Both the position numbers and the translations under genes were made by a program. Shown piece after piece: positions 1 to 6,726 of a stretch of DNA of 10,605 bases. The DNA is taken from assembly GCA_938004075.1 (NCBI GenBank), contig CALKWP010000032.1:1-10605 (forward strand), given 5' to 3'. Positions within the stretch are counted from its first letter, which is position 1; the number at the start of each line of letters is the position of its first letter. Below the pieces are notes generated by a model that was not told the DNA's origin, made no database searches, and saw only the letters and a program-made list of their open reading frames with translations. The stretch is from an uncultured Methanomassiliicoccales archaeon. GTDB taxonomy: Archaea; Thermoplasmatota; Thermoplasmata; SG8-5.

Positions 1-1457
1 ATACGCTTCCTATATTCCAGAATTTCATTTCCGATACAAATCCAGGCATCCAGAAATATGTATTCGCGGATATCCCCCAAGGACAATATTTCATATGGCT
101 TGATGCTCGCGTGAAGCCGGGCGCTGTTGACGGCGATATGCTTTTGACAACCATCACGCTTGATTATCTCGGGCCGCTCGAGAACCGTGTCGAATCTTTG
201 CTGGATTCCGCGCCATTGAGAGTGAATGGACCGGCCATGTCAGCAGACCTCATGATTTACAATTCTTCAGCCGACGTTGGCGACATCGTTGAATATGGAT
301 ACTGGCTCAATAATTCTGGCAGGGGTTCCGCATCAAAGGCATGGGTGAACGCCACGGTCGATGATAGGCTGGACATTGAAAACGTTTCATGGACATTTGA
401 TTCTGTTCAGCAGAATTCGAGCCATTTGGTACGATTCAATGCAACGATGAAAAACTCGATTTCGCAGGGCTCCAGCATACCCGTGACACTATCTCTGGCT
501 TATTCTGATAACACAGGCCACATCGTGAAAAGAGAAACAGGCCAGGTTCAGGTAATCGCTCGATTGAGGTCCAATATCGAAATTATGATTATGTCTCCCA
601 TCAAGAATGTCAATTCCAGCGATATGGTCGTATTCACAGTTCATTACAACAATCTGGGCTATGGAAGCGCGGACAGCGTAAAATTCAGATTTGAGATTCC
701 TGAAGGACTTGAGTTCATTTCCAGCAGTGAGGAATGCCTTGTATTCATGGACAGCTGCTACTGGGAAATTTTCGATGTAGGTCCAGGCACCCATTCATTC
801 ACTTTGACGCTGCGAGCGCTCAAAATGCCGACCTCCGATTTCATTGTCGAAAACATTCAAATCATGATGCAGGTCCAGGACCCCATTGACGGCCAGCGCC
901 CGGAAATTGCCTCAGACAGCACATCAATAACCATCTCCAGAATCTACACATTCTGGGAAAAGATATACTGGCCATGGTCCGGCGTGGCAATCTGTTTATT
1001 CATTACAATGGCCATTCTCGGACTCTGGCATGTATTCAAACCTATCCCCCCATCCATCGACGATGTCTTCGTGCTATACAAGGATGGCCGCCTCATAACC
1101 CATCGCCAGTCAGGGACCGCAGAAAGCTCCGGCCTTGATGGCGACCTTGTCGGCGCCATGCTCACGGCGGTCCAGCAATTCATCACCGATTCACTGTCCA
1201 ACGGCAAGAGCGACCGCGTGAAGAAGCTTGAGTTCGGGGAGAAGGAATTATTCTTAGAGAGGGGCGAAAATATCAACCTTGCCGTAGTCTACACCGGCTC
1301 AATGAACAAGAAACTTCAGGCCCAGATGCTTGAAATCACACACAAGATAGAGTCGATTCATCCTGAGCTGGTTTCATGGGATGGAAGGATGAAGAGCCTG
1401 AATGACGTTACACCTCTGATAGATGGACTAATAAGCCAATGGCAGACCCAGAAATGA
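1..1457 (+). CDS. CARDB-like surface protein with one TM span and cytosolic longin/roadblock-like domain (5' partial)
   Basis: The frame is open from base 3, so the gene begins outside the window; 484 residues are visible and the GTG at 111 is an internal valine, not the start. Visible residues 1-320 form a beta-rich extracytoplasmic region. It has phrases typical of CARDB/DUF11-type repeats ('VEYGYWLNNSGRGSASKAWV', 'VHYNNLGYGSADSVKF'), at least seven N-x-S/T sequons, and two cysteines seven residues apart (245 and 252) that could form a disulfide. A hydrophobic span at about 322-345 is followed by a 130-residue cytosolic tail (about 1056-1454 in the DNA). The tail starts 'DDVFVLYKDGRLITH', contains 'LKKLEFGEKELFLERG' and 'INLAVVYTG', and ends in helices; I read this pattern as longin/roadblock-like from memory of archaeal proteins. 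It is a type I membrane protein, possibly an adhesin or receptor. The Ras-like GTPase gene converges on it 3 nt away. Topology is well supported; function is inferred. Confidence 0.75.
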   Translation, partial: TLPIFQNFISDTNPGIQKYVFADIPQGQYFIWLDARVKPGAVDGDMLLTTITLDYLGPLENRVESLLDSAPLRVNGPAMSADLMIYNSSADVGDIVEYGYWLNNSGRGSASKAWVNATVDDRLDIENVSWTFDSVQQNSSHLVRFNATMKNSISQGSSIPVTLSLAYSDNTGHIVKRETGQVQVIARLRSNIEIMIMSPIKNVNSSDMVVFTVHYNNLGYGSADSVKFRFEIPEGLEFISSSEECLVFMDSCYWEIFDVGPGTHSFTLTLRALKMPTSDFIVENIQIMMQVQDPIDGQRPEIASDSTSITISRIYTFWEKIYWPWSGVAICLFITMAILGLWHVFKPIPPSIDDVFVLYKDGRLITHRQSGTAESSGLDGDLVGAMLTAVQQFITDSLSNGKSDRVKKLEFGEKELFLERGENINLAVVYTGSMNKKLQAQMLEITHKIESIHPELVSWDGRMKSLNDVTPLIDGLISQWQTQK

Positions 1458-1460
1458 TGC

Positions 1461-2309
1461 TCATTGCTTCTGAACATGGTTCGCCATGTAAAGCCTCTTG
1501 GAACGGTTCAAACTTATCTGCTCGGGCGTCCTGAAGCTTGCTTCCGCTGCAGCCAATCCATTTATGAATTCAATGACTGCCTTGAATTTGGGATTTTCCA
1601 GCTCAAGCCCGGCTTTCTCCATCTGATGTTTGATTATCGGCGTCGCATTCTGAAGCCCGCCGAATTGATTGCTGAAATCTGCAACTATGTGGTCCACCAC
1701 GTCTACGAGTGTGTGTATTTCACTTTTGTCGACAAAATGCTGGGGAATATCGCTTTTTGCTTTGATGTTTATGTACCTCATCGTTTCCGCAAGCTTGTAA
1801 AACGTCTCATCAACGGATTCTCCGGTCCTGGCGCTTGTCAGGTAGCAGCATTCAGAAAGCCCCGGTCCATTTACAGTCCTGGACAGCGCCTTCAGTTCAT
1901 CCAGGCCGAATTTCCTATCTTCTTTCAGATCGGCTTTGTTGCCCAGAAAAATCATGGGAACCGCGCCGGCAACGCTCAACAATGAAGGTATCCAGTATTC
2001 GCGGAGACTTTCAAGTGTCTCCGGCCTTGTAAGGTCCGCCACGAGAATCGCGCCCTCGATACCGCCGAATGAAAGCGCCTGGGTGTAACGGTAACCTTTC
2101 TGCCCGAGAATGTCCCATATCAGAAGGGTCATTTCCGCGCCGTCCCGTTCATTGCCCACCAAAAGTTCTTTCTTGCTGACTTTCGTGCCTATTGTGGTGA
2201 TGTATTTGTCATCGAATTGGTCAAGCACGAATCTCCGGATAAGGCTAGTTTTTCCAACGGCGCCATCACCCAAAAGGATGAGGTTCTTTTTTATTTTCTC
2301 AACGGGCAT
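1461..2309 (-). CDS. Ras/Rab-like small GTPase with C-terminal helical extension
   Basis: The 282-residue protein carries a complete Ras-type G domain. G1 is GDGAVGKTS (14-22), the switch I threonine is T39 in 'YITTIG', G3 is 'WDILGQ' (D66, Q70), G4 is NKAD (124-127) and G5 is TSA (158-160). It should bind and hydrolyse GTP in the cytosol. G3 differs from the usual DTAGQ by I-L for T-A but keeps the catalytic glutamine. About 100 residues follow the G domain, charged and probably helical; I do not recognise them as a known domain. There is no C-terminal cysteine motif for lipid attachment. The ATG at 2309 has an AGGTGA Shine-Dalgarno at 2317-2322, 7 nt upstream. The divergent neighbour is a site-2 protease. 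The convergent neighbour has a roadblock/longin-like tail, a fold known to regulate such GTPases, so a switch pair is plausible but unproven. The GTPase call is firm; its pathway is unknown. Confidence 0.93.
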   Translation of the reverse strand: MPVEKIKKNLILLGDGAVGKTSLIRRFVLDQFDDKYITTIGTKVSKKELLVGNERDGAEMTLLIWDILGQKGYRYTQALSFGGIEGAILVADLTRPETLESLREYWIPSLLSVAGAVPMIFLGNKADLKEDRKFGLDELKALSRTVNGPGLSECCYLTSARTGESVDETFYKLAETMRYINIKAKSDIPQHFVDKSEIHTLVDVVDHIVADFSNQFGGLQNATPIIKHQMEKAGLELENPKFKAVIEFINGLAAAEASFRTPEQISLNRSKRLYMANHVQKQ

Positions 2310-2430
2310 TGGATTTTCACCTGTTTGTGGTCCGTGAGATTTTGATTATTCAAATACTTTTGCAGTGATAAAATACACCATCATCTTTATTAACAAAGTT
2401 CCAATCACATGCCATACTGGAGTCATTCGA
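2310..2430. promoter_or_regulatory. divergent promoter region, GTPase / site-2 protease
   Basis: This 121-nt gap lies between two outward-facing genes. For the protease the best TATA-like element is GATAAAATAC near 2367-2376, which would place a start site near 2400. For the GTPase a TATA-like TTTGAATAAT lies on the minus strand near 2345-2354. Shine-Dalgarno sites sit at both edges: AGGTGA (minus, 2317-2322) and GGAG (plus, 2419-2422). I see no convincing palindromic operator. Promoter positions are by eye. Confidence 0.45.
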
Positions 2431-3786
2431 ATGGGCCTGTTGTTCTGGTACCTGCTGGCGCTTGCCATAATTATCATCTGGACCGTCGTGGTCTCTCTCA
2501 TATGGGGCAAATGGAAGGAGCCATTGGAGACTCGCAACATCTTCTGCATGGGTCCTTTCGTCATGTGGAAGACCCAGCGCGGGAAGGAATTCATTGAAAG
2601 GATTGCCACAACCAGGGAAAAAATAGTCCTGTTCTACGGCCGCCTCTCAGTGGCCATAACCGGGGCATCCATGGTCACGATGACATCGCTGCTCGCCTTA
2701 TCTGCCTATCTGGTCGTGGAAAGGGCCAAGGATATCGAGATCGAGCCGCATATGCTGCTTGGGCTTCCTGGCCTCAATCCCATGATTCCGCTTTGGTACG
2801 GAATACTCGGCCTTGTTGTCGCGATGGTCGTTCATGAATTCTCGCATGGGCTTCTCACAATACTGGCGAAGGTCAAGCTTGTCTCCCTCGGGATTATGTT
2901 CTTCATATTGCCCATGGGGGCGTTCGTGGAACCGGACGAGGAGGCCATAAAGAAGGTTGAGAAGAAGAAACGGGTTCGCATGTATTCATCCGGGCCGGCC
3001 TCCAATATCATCGTGGCCGCCGTGTTCTCTCTTGTGTTTTCCATGATACTCATGTCCAGCGTCCAACCGCTGGCTCTTGGGGCCGGTGTGAGAAGCGTCG
3101 GCGATGGAACTGCCGCGGACTTGGCCGGCCTTGAGCCTGGCATGATAATCGTCAGTTTCAATGGGACTGTAATCGTGAATCAAACCACATTCAATCAAGC
3201 TATCGCGCTGGCATCCGCGAATCAGACTGTTGAGATACTTGTTCACGACAGCGAAACCGGGGGAAACATCCGCCTCATGGCCAACCTGACCGATAAATAC
3301 AATGCCACCGGAAGAGAGTCAGACATTGGAAAAGGATATCTGGGCATAAATTCCATGACCGTTTCCACTGGATACTTCAAGCCCATAGGCGAGTCAAGGA
3401 CGCTGCGAGAAGCGGCTGCTTCAATATCCCTTTATATGACTTTACCGCTCCAGCGCCTGAGCCCGGTGGATGGCGTGCTGACTGACTTCTACGCGATAGA
3501 AGGGTTTTGGTCCTTCCTTCCGAACGGCGTGTTCTGGGTGCTGGCGAATGCCTGCTACTGGATATTCTGGCTCAACTTGATGGTAGGCCTGAGCAATGCG
3601 CTGCCGGCGGTTCCGCTTGACGGCGGTTACATATTCAAGGACTGGCTGGACTCCTTCCTCGGTCGGATGAAAATTTTCTCCGATGTTGAGAAGCGCACAA
3701 AAACCGTGGACTGGATTGGGCTCGTAGTTGCATTCTCGATACTGTTCATGATACTCTGGCAGGTAATTGGGCCGAGGATATTCTGA
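2431..3786 (+). CDS. site-2 protease family zinc metalloprotease (M50) with PDZ domain
   Basis: This 451-residue multi-span membrane protease cleaves substrates within the membrane. The zinc motif HEFSH is at 135-139 inside a hydrophobic segment. The second catalytic motif, 'PLDGG', gives the zinc ligand D397, and the family's GPxxN motif appears at 188-192 (GPASN). Membrane spans are clear at the N-terminus (1-25), around 75-97, 120-145, 192-210, 365-388 and 428-447. A PDZ-like domain ('AGLEPGMIIVSFNGT') occupies roughly 213-300 and holds five N-x-T sequons (N244, N250, N264, N285, N291), suggesting it faces outside. An in-frame GTG at 2365 would add 22 residues, but it lacks a Shine-Dalgarno. 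The ATG at 2431 has GGAG at 2419-2422 and opens directly into the first membrane span, so I chose it. Family substrates are often membrane-bound anti-sigma factors or transcription factors; none is identifiable here. The stop lies 2 nt from the convergent AbrB-PhoU gene. Confidence 0.92.
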   Translation: MGLLFWYLLALAIIIIWTVVVSLIWGKWKEPLETRNIFCMGPFVMWKTQRGKEFIERIATTREKIVLFYGRLSVAITGASMVTMTSLLALSAYLVVERAKDIEIEPHMLLGLPGLNPMIPLWYGILGLVVAMVVHEFSHGLLTILAKVKLVSLGIMFFILPMGAFVEPDEEAIKKVEKKKRVRMYSSGPASNIIVAAVFSLVFSMILMSSVQPLALGAGVRSVGDGTAADLAGLEPGMIIVSFNGTVIVNQTTFNQAIALASANQTVEILVHDSETGGNIRLMANLTDKYNATGRESDIGKGYLGINSMTVSTGYFKPIGESRTLREAAASISLYMTLPLQRLSPVDGVLTDFYAIEGFWSFLPNGVFWVLANACYWIFWLNLMVGLSNALPAVPLDGGYIFKDWLDSFLGRMKIFSDVEKRTKTVDWIGLVVAFSILFMILWQVIGPRIF

Positions 3787-3788
3787 AA

Positions 3789-4790
3789 TCAATCATTTAT
3801 CAGCGTGTTTATGAGCAATTCCGAAATGTCAGTCGCATACTCGCCGGTTCTCCTGATACTCTCCGAGATGTAACTCAGAGAGACGGCCGGCTCGCCGCTC
3901 AGGTTGGCCGCAATCTCGTTGATCTTTTTGCATGCGCGTAGCAGGTTGGGCAGCGATTCTATGGTGCTGTTTGCCAGAACGATGTCCCGCTTCTGCCATG
4001 CCTCCATGCTGGTGGACAGCAATTTCAATGCCTGGGCGCTGGAATTCGCGAGCGTATCTCTGGTCTTGCTGTCCATATCTGACTCGATTATGTTCGGCAT
4101 GTTGCTGGCAATGATGATGGCGTGGTCGCCGACCCTTTCAAGGATTCGGCTCATGGTCAGGTAAAACACAACATCGGACTGCTTAATCTCCATCTTGCTG
4201 GACAGGCTGATATCCTCCAGCACCATGTGAGCCTGCCTTGCAACAAGCCACTGGAGGCGGTCAACATCCGTGTCGCGATTTATCACGTCTCTGGCTATGT
4301 CCTTGTCGGCCTCTGAAAGGGCTTTCATGGTCGTCTCATGCATGCTTCTGACCAGCAAAAACATTCTTTTTAGCGTCTTGTCGAATGGCATCTCCGTGGG
4401 CTTCAGAAGGTCCTTGATGATTATTGAATTCGCTTCCTCCTCGACAATCTCGGGGCCGATGAGCGTCTGGGTGAAGTTTATCGCGCTGTCTCTGAGATAT
4501 GGCGGAATTCCCTTTCTGGACCTCAGGACGATGCTCGAGTACCCGCTGATGTAAGCGCCGATGAGAAGCCTGAATAGGTATGTTCCATCTGTTATGTTAT
4601 CAAGCCAAAACTCCTTCTCCGGCATTCCCTGGTCCATGTTGATATCCGGGGTTATGAGCAGGCTTCCATCGGGTTGAATCAGAACGCCCACAGGGTCATT
4701 CTTCTTTATCTTGGCTGAAAGAACCCACTCCTTGGGCAGAGTGATGATGTAGGATGAGCCGCCAGTAACCTGGACTTTTCTGGTTTCCAT
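3789..4790 (-). CDS. phoU: phosphate uptake regulator: AbrB-type DNA-binding hairpin fused to PhoU domain
   Basis: The 333-residue protein has two parts. Residues 1-50 match the SpoVT/AbrB swapped-hairpin fold ('RKVQVTGGSSYIITLPKEWV', then 'KIKKNDPVGVLI' and 'GSLLITP'), a dimeric DNA-binding module. Residues about 135-333 are helical PhoU repeats. The metal-site signature is clear in the first ('RILERVGDHA', E218 and D222, with 'DTDVDRL' earlier) and degenerate in the second ('RRTGEYATDI', 313-322). This AbrB-PhoU arrangement is known in archaea. PhoU proteins restrain phosphate transport and signalling when phosphate is plentiful; the AbrB part suggests direct transcriptional control, which is inference. 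It lies just downstream of the transporter operon on the same strand but has its own leader: GGAG at 4798-4801, 7 nt before the ATG, and AT-rich promoter sequence beyond. It converges on the protease gene with a 2-nt gap. Confidence 0.9.
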   Translation of the reverse strand: METRKVQVTGGSSYIITLPKEWVLSAKIKKNDPVGVLIQPDGSLLITPDINMDQGMPEKEFWLDNITDGTYLFRLLIGAYISGYSSIVLRSRKGIPPYLRDSAINFTQTLIGPEIVEEEANSIIIKDLLKPTEMPFDKTLKRMFLLVRSMHETTMKALSEADKDIARDVINRDTDVDRLQWLVARQAHMVLEDISLSSKMEIKQSDVVFYLTMSRILERVGDHAIIIASNMPNIIESDMDSKTRDTLANSSAQALKLLSTSMEAWQKRDIVLANSTIESLPNLLRACKKINEIAANLSGEPAVSLSYISESIRRTGEYATDISELLINTLIND

Positions 4791-4801
4791 GGTATATCTC
4801 C

Positions 4802-4861
4802 AATTCTATTAAGATATATATGCATATTAATCTATCTATAGTTTTGATGAAAATATATAGT
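4802..4861 (-). promoter_or_regulatory. phoU: promoter region of the AbrB-PhoU gene
   Basis: This is a very AT-rich 60-nt stretch upstream of the Shine-Dalgarno. On the minus strand it holds TATA-like runs CTATATATTTT (about 4850-4860) and CATATATATC (4814-4823). The first would put a transcription start near 4829 and leave a leader of about 40 nt, including the ribosome site. A short tandem ATCTATCTATAG (4830-4841, plus strand) lies between them and could be an operator, possibly for autoregulation by the AbrB domain. The presence of a promoter is likely; exact elements are by eye. Confidence 0.45.
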
Positions 4862-4887
4862 CAGGCGCAAATAAATTATTGCGCCTG
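4862..4887 (-). terminator. perfect inverted repeat: candidate terminator or operator
   Basis: CAGGCGCAA (4862-4870) and TTGCGCCTG (4879-4887) are exact reverse complements separated by an 8-nt AT-only loop. The repeat begins 20 nt after the DUF47 stop codon. In the minus-strand direction it is followed by an A/T-rich tract ending in TTTT, so it could end the transporter transcript. It also lies directly upstream of the AbrB-PhoU promoter and could equally be a protein-binding palindrome. Archaeal termination usually depends on T-tracts more than hairpins, which weakens the terminator reading. Confidence 0.5.
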
Positions 4888-4907
4888 TGTTGTCTGAATG
4901 TGCCAGA

Positions 4908-5582
4908 TTATCTATTTGCAGTCATGATTATATGCATCAGGTCGACCGCATCCTTGCAGTTGTCTGCCGCGTTCTCCAGTCCATGGATGATATCCCTCAT
5001 GACGAACATCACTCTGGGATCCAGGCTCATGGACATCATGAGGTCCTTCTTCACGGCGAAATAGAGGTCGTCTATCTCATGCTCTATTCTCTGGACGTTC
5101 TTCTGGTGCTCCAGGAATTTCTCATTGTCATTGCCCAGGAAGTCCATGCACAATTTCACTTCCATGGCAGTTTCCGAGACCCTGTGCCCGAGATGCTGGA
5201 TGTCCTTCCAGACATTATCCGGAACCTGGATTTTCGCGTCAATTATTATCTCTATGTTCCTTGCGGCGCTCTTAGTCCAGTCAGCGATGTGGTCAATCCT
5301 CTTGACCATATGCATCAGATCCTCCCTCTCCTTGGCAGGAAGGTCGCCGATAGAGAGGTCCTCATTCAGACGGTTCTCGATGTTGTCCGCTGCCTTCTCA
5401 TCCGCATAAAGCCTTTCGATGGCCTGCCTAGCGCTGGGCAGGTCCTTGGTGAGAATCGCGTTGATGGCATTCTCCATCTCCTCGCAGGTGTCCTGCACTT
5501 TCAGTATGTGTTCCTTCACGCCATCCATGACGTTCGATTCCCTTCGCCTCGCGAACCATGTCGAATATTTGTCTTCACTCAA
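4908..5582 (-). CDS. DUF47 / PhoU-like phosphate transport accessory protein
   Basis: The 224-residue all-helical protein fits the DUF47 (PhoU_div, TIGR00153-type) family in length and motifs. It opens 'WFARRRESNVMDGVKEHILKV', as the family commonly does near its start. It has four acidic E/DxxxD motifs of the PhoU kind: 'EKAAD' (62-66), 'DHIAD' (97-101), 'EHEID' (167-171) and 'ENAAD' (203-207), expected to bind metal clusters. Relatives usually sit beside Pit-type phosphate permeases; here the partner is an ABC system, so it probably modulates that transporter at the membrane's inner face. The start is a TTG overlapping the upstream ATPase stop by 8 nt. GAGGTG at 5590-5595, 7 nt upstream, supports it, and the next in-frame methionine (residue 19) would cut into the conserved N-terminus. 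It is the last gene of the operon, followed by the hairpin. Confidence 0.88.
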   Translation of the reverse strand: MSEDKYSTWFARRRESNVMDGVKEHILKVQDTCEEMENAINAILTKDLPSARQAIERLYADEKAADNIENRLNEDLSIGDLPAKEREDLMHMVKRIDHIADWTKSAARNIEIIIDAKIQVPDNVWKDIQHLGHRVSETAMEVKLCMDFLGNDNEKFLEHQKNVQRIEHEIDDLYFAVKKDLMMSMSLDPRVMFVMRDIIHGLENAADNCKDAVDLMHIIMTANR

Positions 5583-6726
5583 GGCTCAACACCTCTTTCA
5601 ATCCCTGCCTGGGCCGTGGATAGACCAGGAGCTTCTTCGGTCTGAATATGACATTAACCGATTCGTCTATATTAAATATCTTGTCATCGGCTTCCGGGAC
5701 CTCGACCTGGACCGTATCCTGCGTCGCCAGTTTCACCCGGTATCTCATATAGGAACCCATGAATATCTTGTCGATAATTCTACCCTTGATTGCATTCTCC
5801 TTCTCATTCACGGATATCGATAGATTCTCTGGTCTGGCCATAATGACCACTCCGTCTCCCATCTTGAAGATGCCGCCCGGGTTCTTTAAAACGAGACGGT
5901 GCTTGTGCCTTATCTCGGCAATGCACTCATCAGCACCGCATTCTGACAGTGGCCCGGTCCTGCATTCCGCAACCTCCCCTGTTCCGCACTCTGTGATGCT
6001 CCCTTCTATGAAATTTGCCTCTCCGATGAAATTGGCCGTGAAGAGGTTCTTTGGTTTATTGTAGAGGTTCTGGGGGGTGTCAACTTCGACTATGCGACCC
6101 TTCCTCATCAGCACGATGCGGTCAGATGTTGACATAGCTTCCTCCTGGTCATGGGTGACATGAATGGCAGTGAGGCCACGCTCCTTGACCAGACGCTTTA
6201 TTTCGTATCGGAGCTCGAGCCGAACTCTTGCATCCAATGCGGACAGTGGTTCATCCAGTATGAGCAATTTCGAGCCGGAGCACAGGGCTCTGGCAATGCC
6301 CACCTTCTGTTTTTCACCTCCGCTCAGTTCGAATGGTTTGAAGCCCTTCCTCCGAAGCATGTTAACCAGTTCAAGGGATTCCCTGGTTACCTTCTCGCCT
6401 TTCTCATGGTCCCAGTCCTTGACAATAGGCGCGTAATTCGCGTTCTGCCATACGGTCATGTGAGGGAAAAGCGCGATGTTCTGGAATATGTATCCCAAGT
6501 CTCTCTCATATGTCGGTATGCCGGTGACCTTCTTCCCGTCAATGAAGCAATCTCCTTTTGTGGGTTCCCAGATGCCTGAAAGAATCTTCACCAGCGTTGT
6601 CTTGCCGCAACCGGAAGGGCCCAGGACTGTAACATATTCCCCCTCCTTGATATGTAGATTGATCTGGTCGGCAGCCACGACCTTTCCGAAACGCTTTGAG
6701 ATGTTTCTGAGCTCGATCTCTGGCAT
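5575..6726 (-). CDS. ABC transporter ATP-binding protein with TOBE domain and Cys-repeat insert (second ATPase of operon)
   Basis: This 383-residue cytosolic ATPase powers the adjacent permease. All motifs are intact: Walker A GPSGCGKTT (36-44), Q-loop Q82, signature LSGGEKQK (134-141), Walker B LLILDEP (154-160), D-loop SALD, and H-loop H192. After residue 240 comes a TOBE-type C-terminal domain, as in PotA/FbpC/WtpC relatives; PstB proteins lack this and are about 250 residues long. Between the ATPase and TOBE parts lie four Glu-Cys pairs (C247, C255, C263, C268), three of them spaced exactly eight residues apart. The paralogue upstream has no cysteines at this place. Start choice: ATG at 6726 shares one base with the upstream stop and has GGAG at 6735-6738, 8 nt away, and gives the same MPEI opening as the paralogue; the GTG at 6729 is less well spaced. 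Its substrate, probably phosphate, is inferred from neighbours. Confidence 0.92.
   Translation of the reverse strand: MPEIELRNISKRFGKVVAADQINLHIKEGEYVTVLGPSGCGKTTLVKILSGIWEPTKGDCFIDGKKVTGIPTYERDLGYIFQNIALFPHMTVWQNANYAPIVKDWDHEKGEKVTRESLELVNMLRRKGFKPFELSGGEKQKVGIARALCSGSKLLILDEPLSALDARVRLELRYEIKRLVKERGLTAIHVTHDQEEAMSTSDRIVLMRKGRIVEVDTPQNLYNKPKNLFTANFIGEANFIEGSITECGTGEVAECRTGPLSECGADECIAEIRHKHRLVLKNPGGIFKMGDGVVIMARPENLSISVNEKENAIKGRIIDKIFMGSYMRYRVKLATQDTVQVEVPEADDKIFNIDESVNVIFRPKKLLVYPRPRQGLKEVLSLE
5917..5994 (-). repeat. 24-nt coding repeat giving Glu-Cys octapeptides
   Basis: Inside the ATPase gene, the plus-strand hexamers GCATTC (5938), GCATTC (5962) and GCACTC (5986) recur at exact 24-nt spacing, each encoding Glu-Cys on the minus strand. 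A fourth, GCACTC, lies at 5923, 15 nt away. The peptide units read ECGTGEVA, ECRTGPLS and ECGADECI. The bases between are diverged, so it is an old or selected repeat, not a fresh slippage product. Confidence 0.7.

Noticed and set aside
111..1457. Start of the surface protein at GTG 111
   Set aside because: The frame is open back to base 3 with protein-like sequence, and no ribosome site precedes 111, so the gene is truncated by the window edge.
2365..2430. GTG start adding 22 residues to the site-2 protease
   Set aside because: There is no Shine-Dalgarno, it overlaps the likely TATA element, and the ATG at 2431 has GGAG and begins the first membrane span.
4862..4887. Hairpin as part of a tRNA or structured RNA gene
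   Set aside because: It is a single 9-bp stem with an AT-only loop; no further arms, T-loop or anticodon arm are visible around it.
4887..5645. 252-codon plus-strand ORF opposite the DUF47 gene
   Set aside because: It is the antisense of a gene with clear family motifs, has no recognisable domain of its own, and would begin inside the hairpin without a ribosome site.
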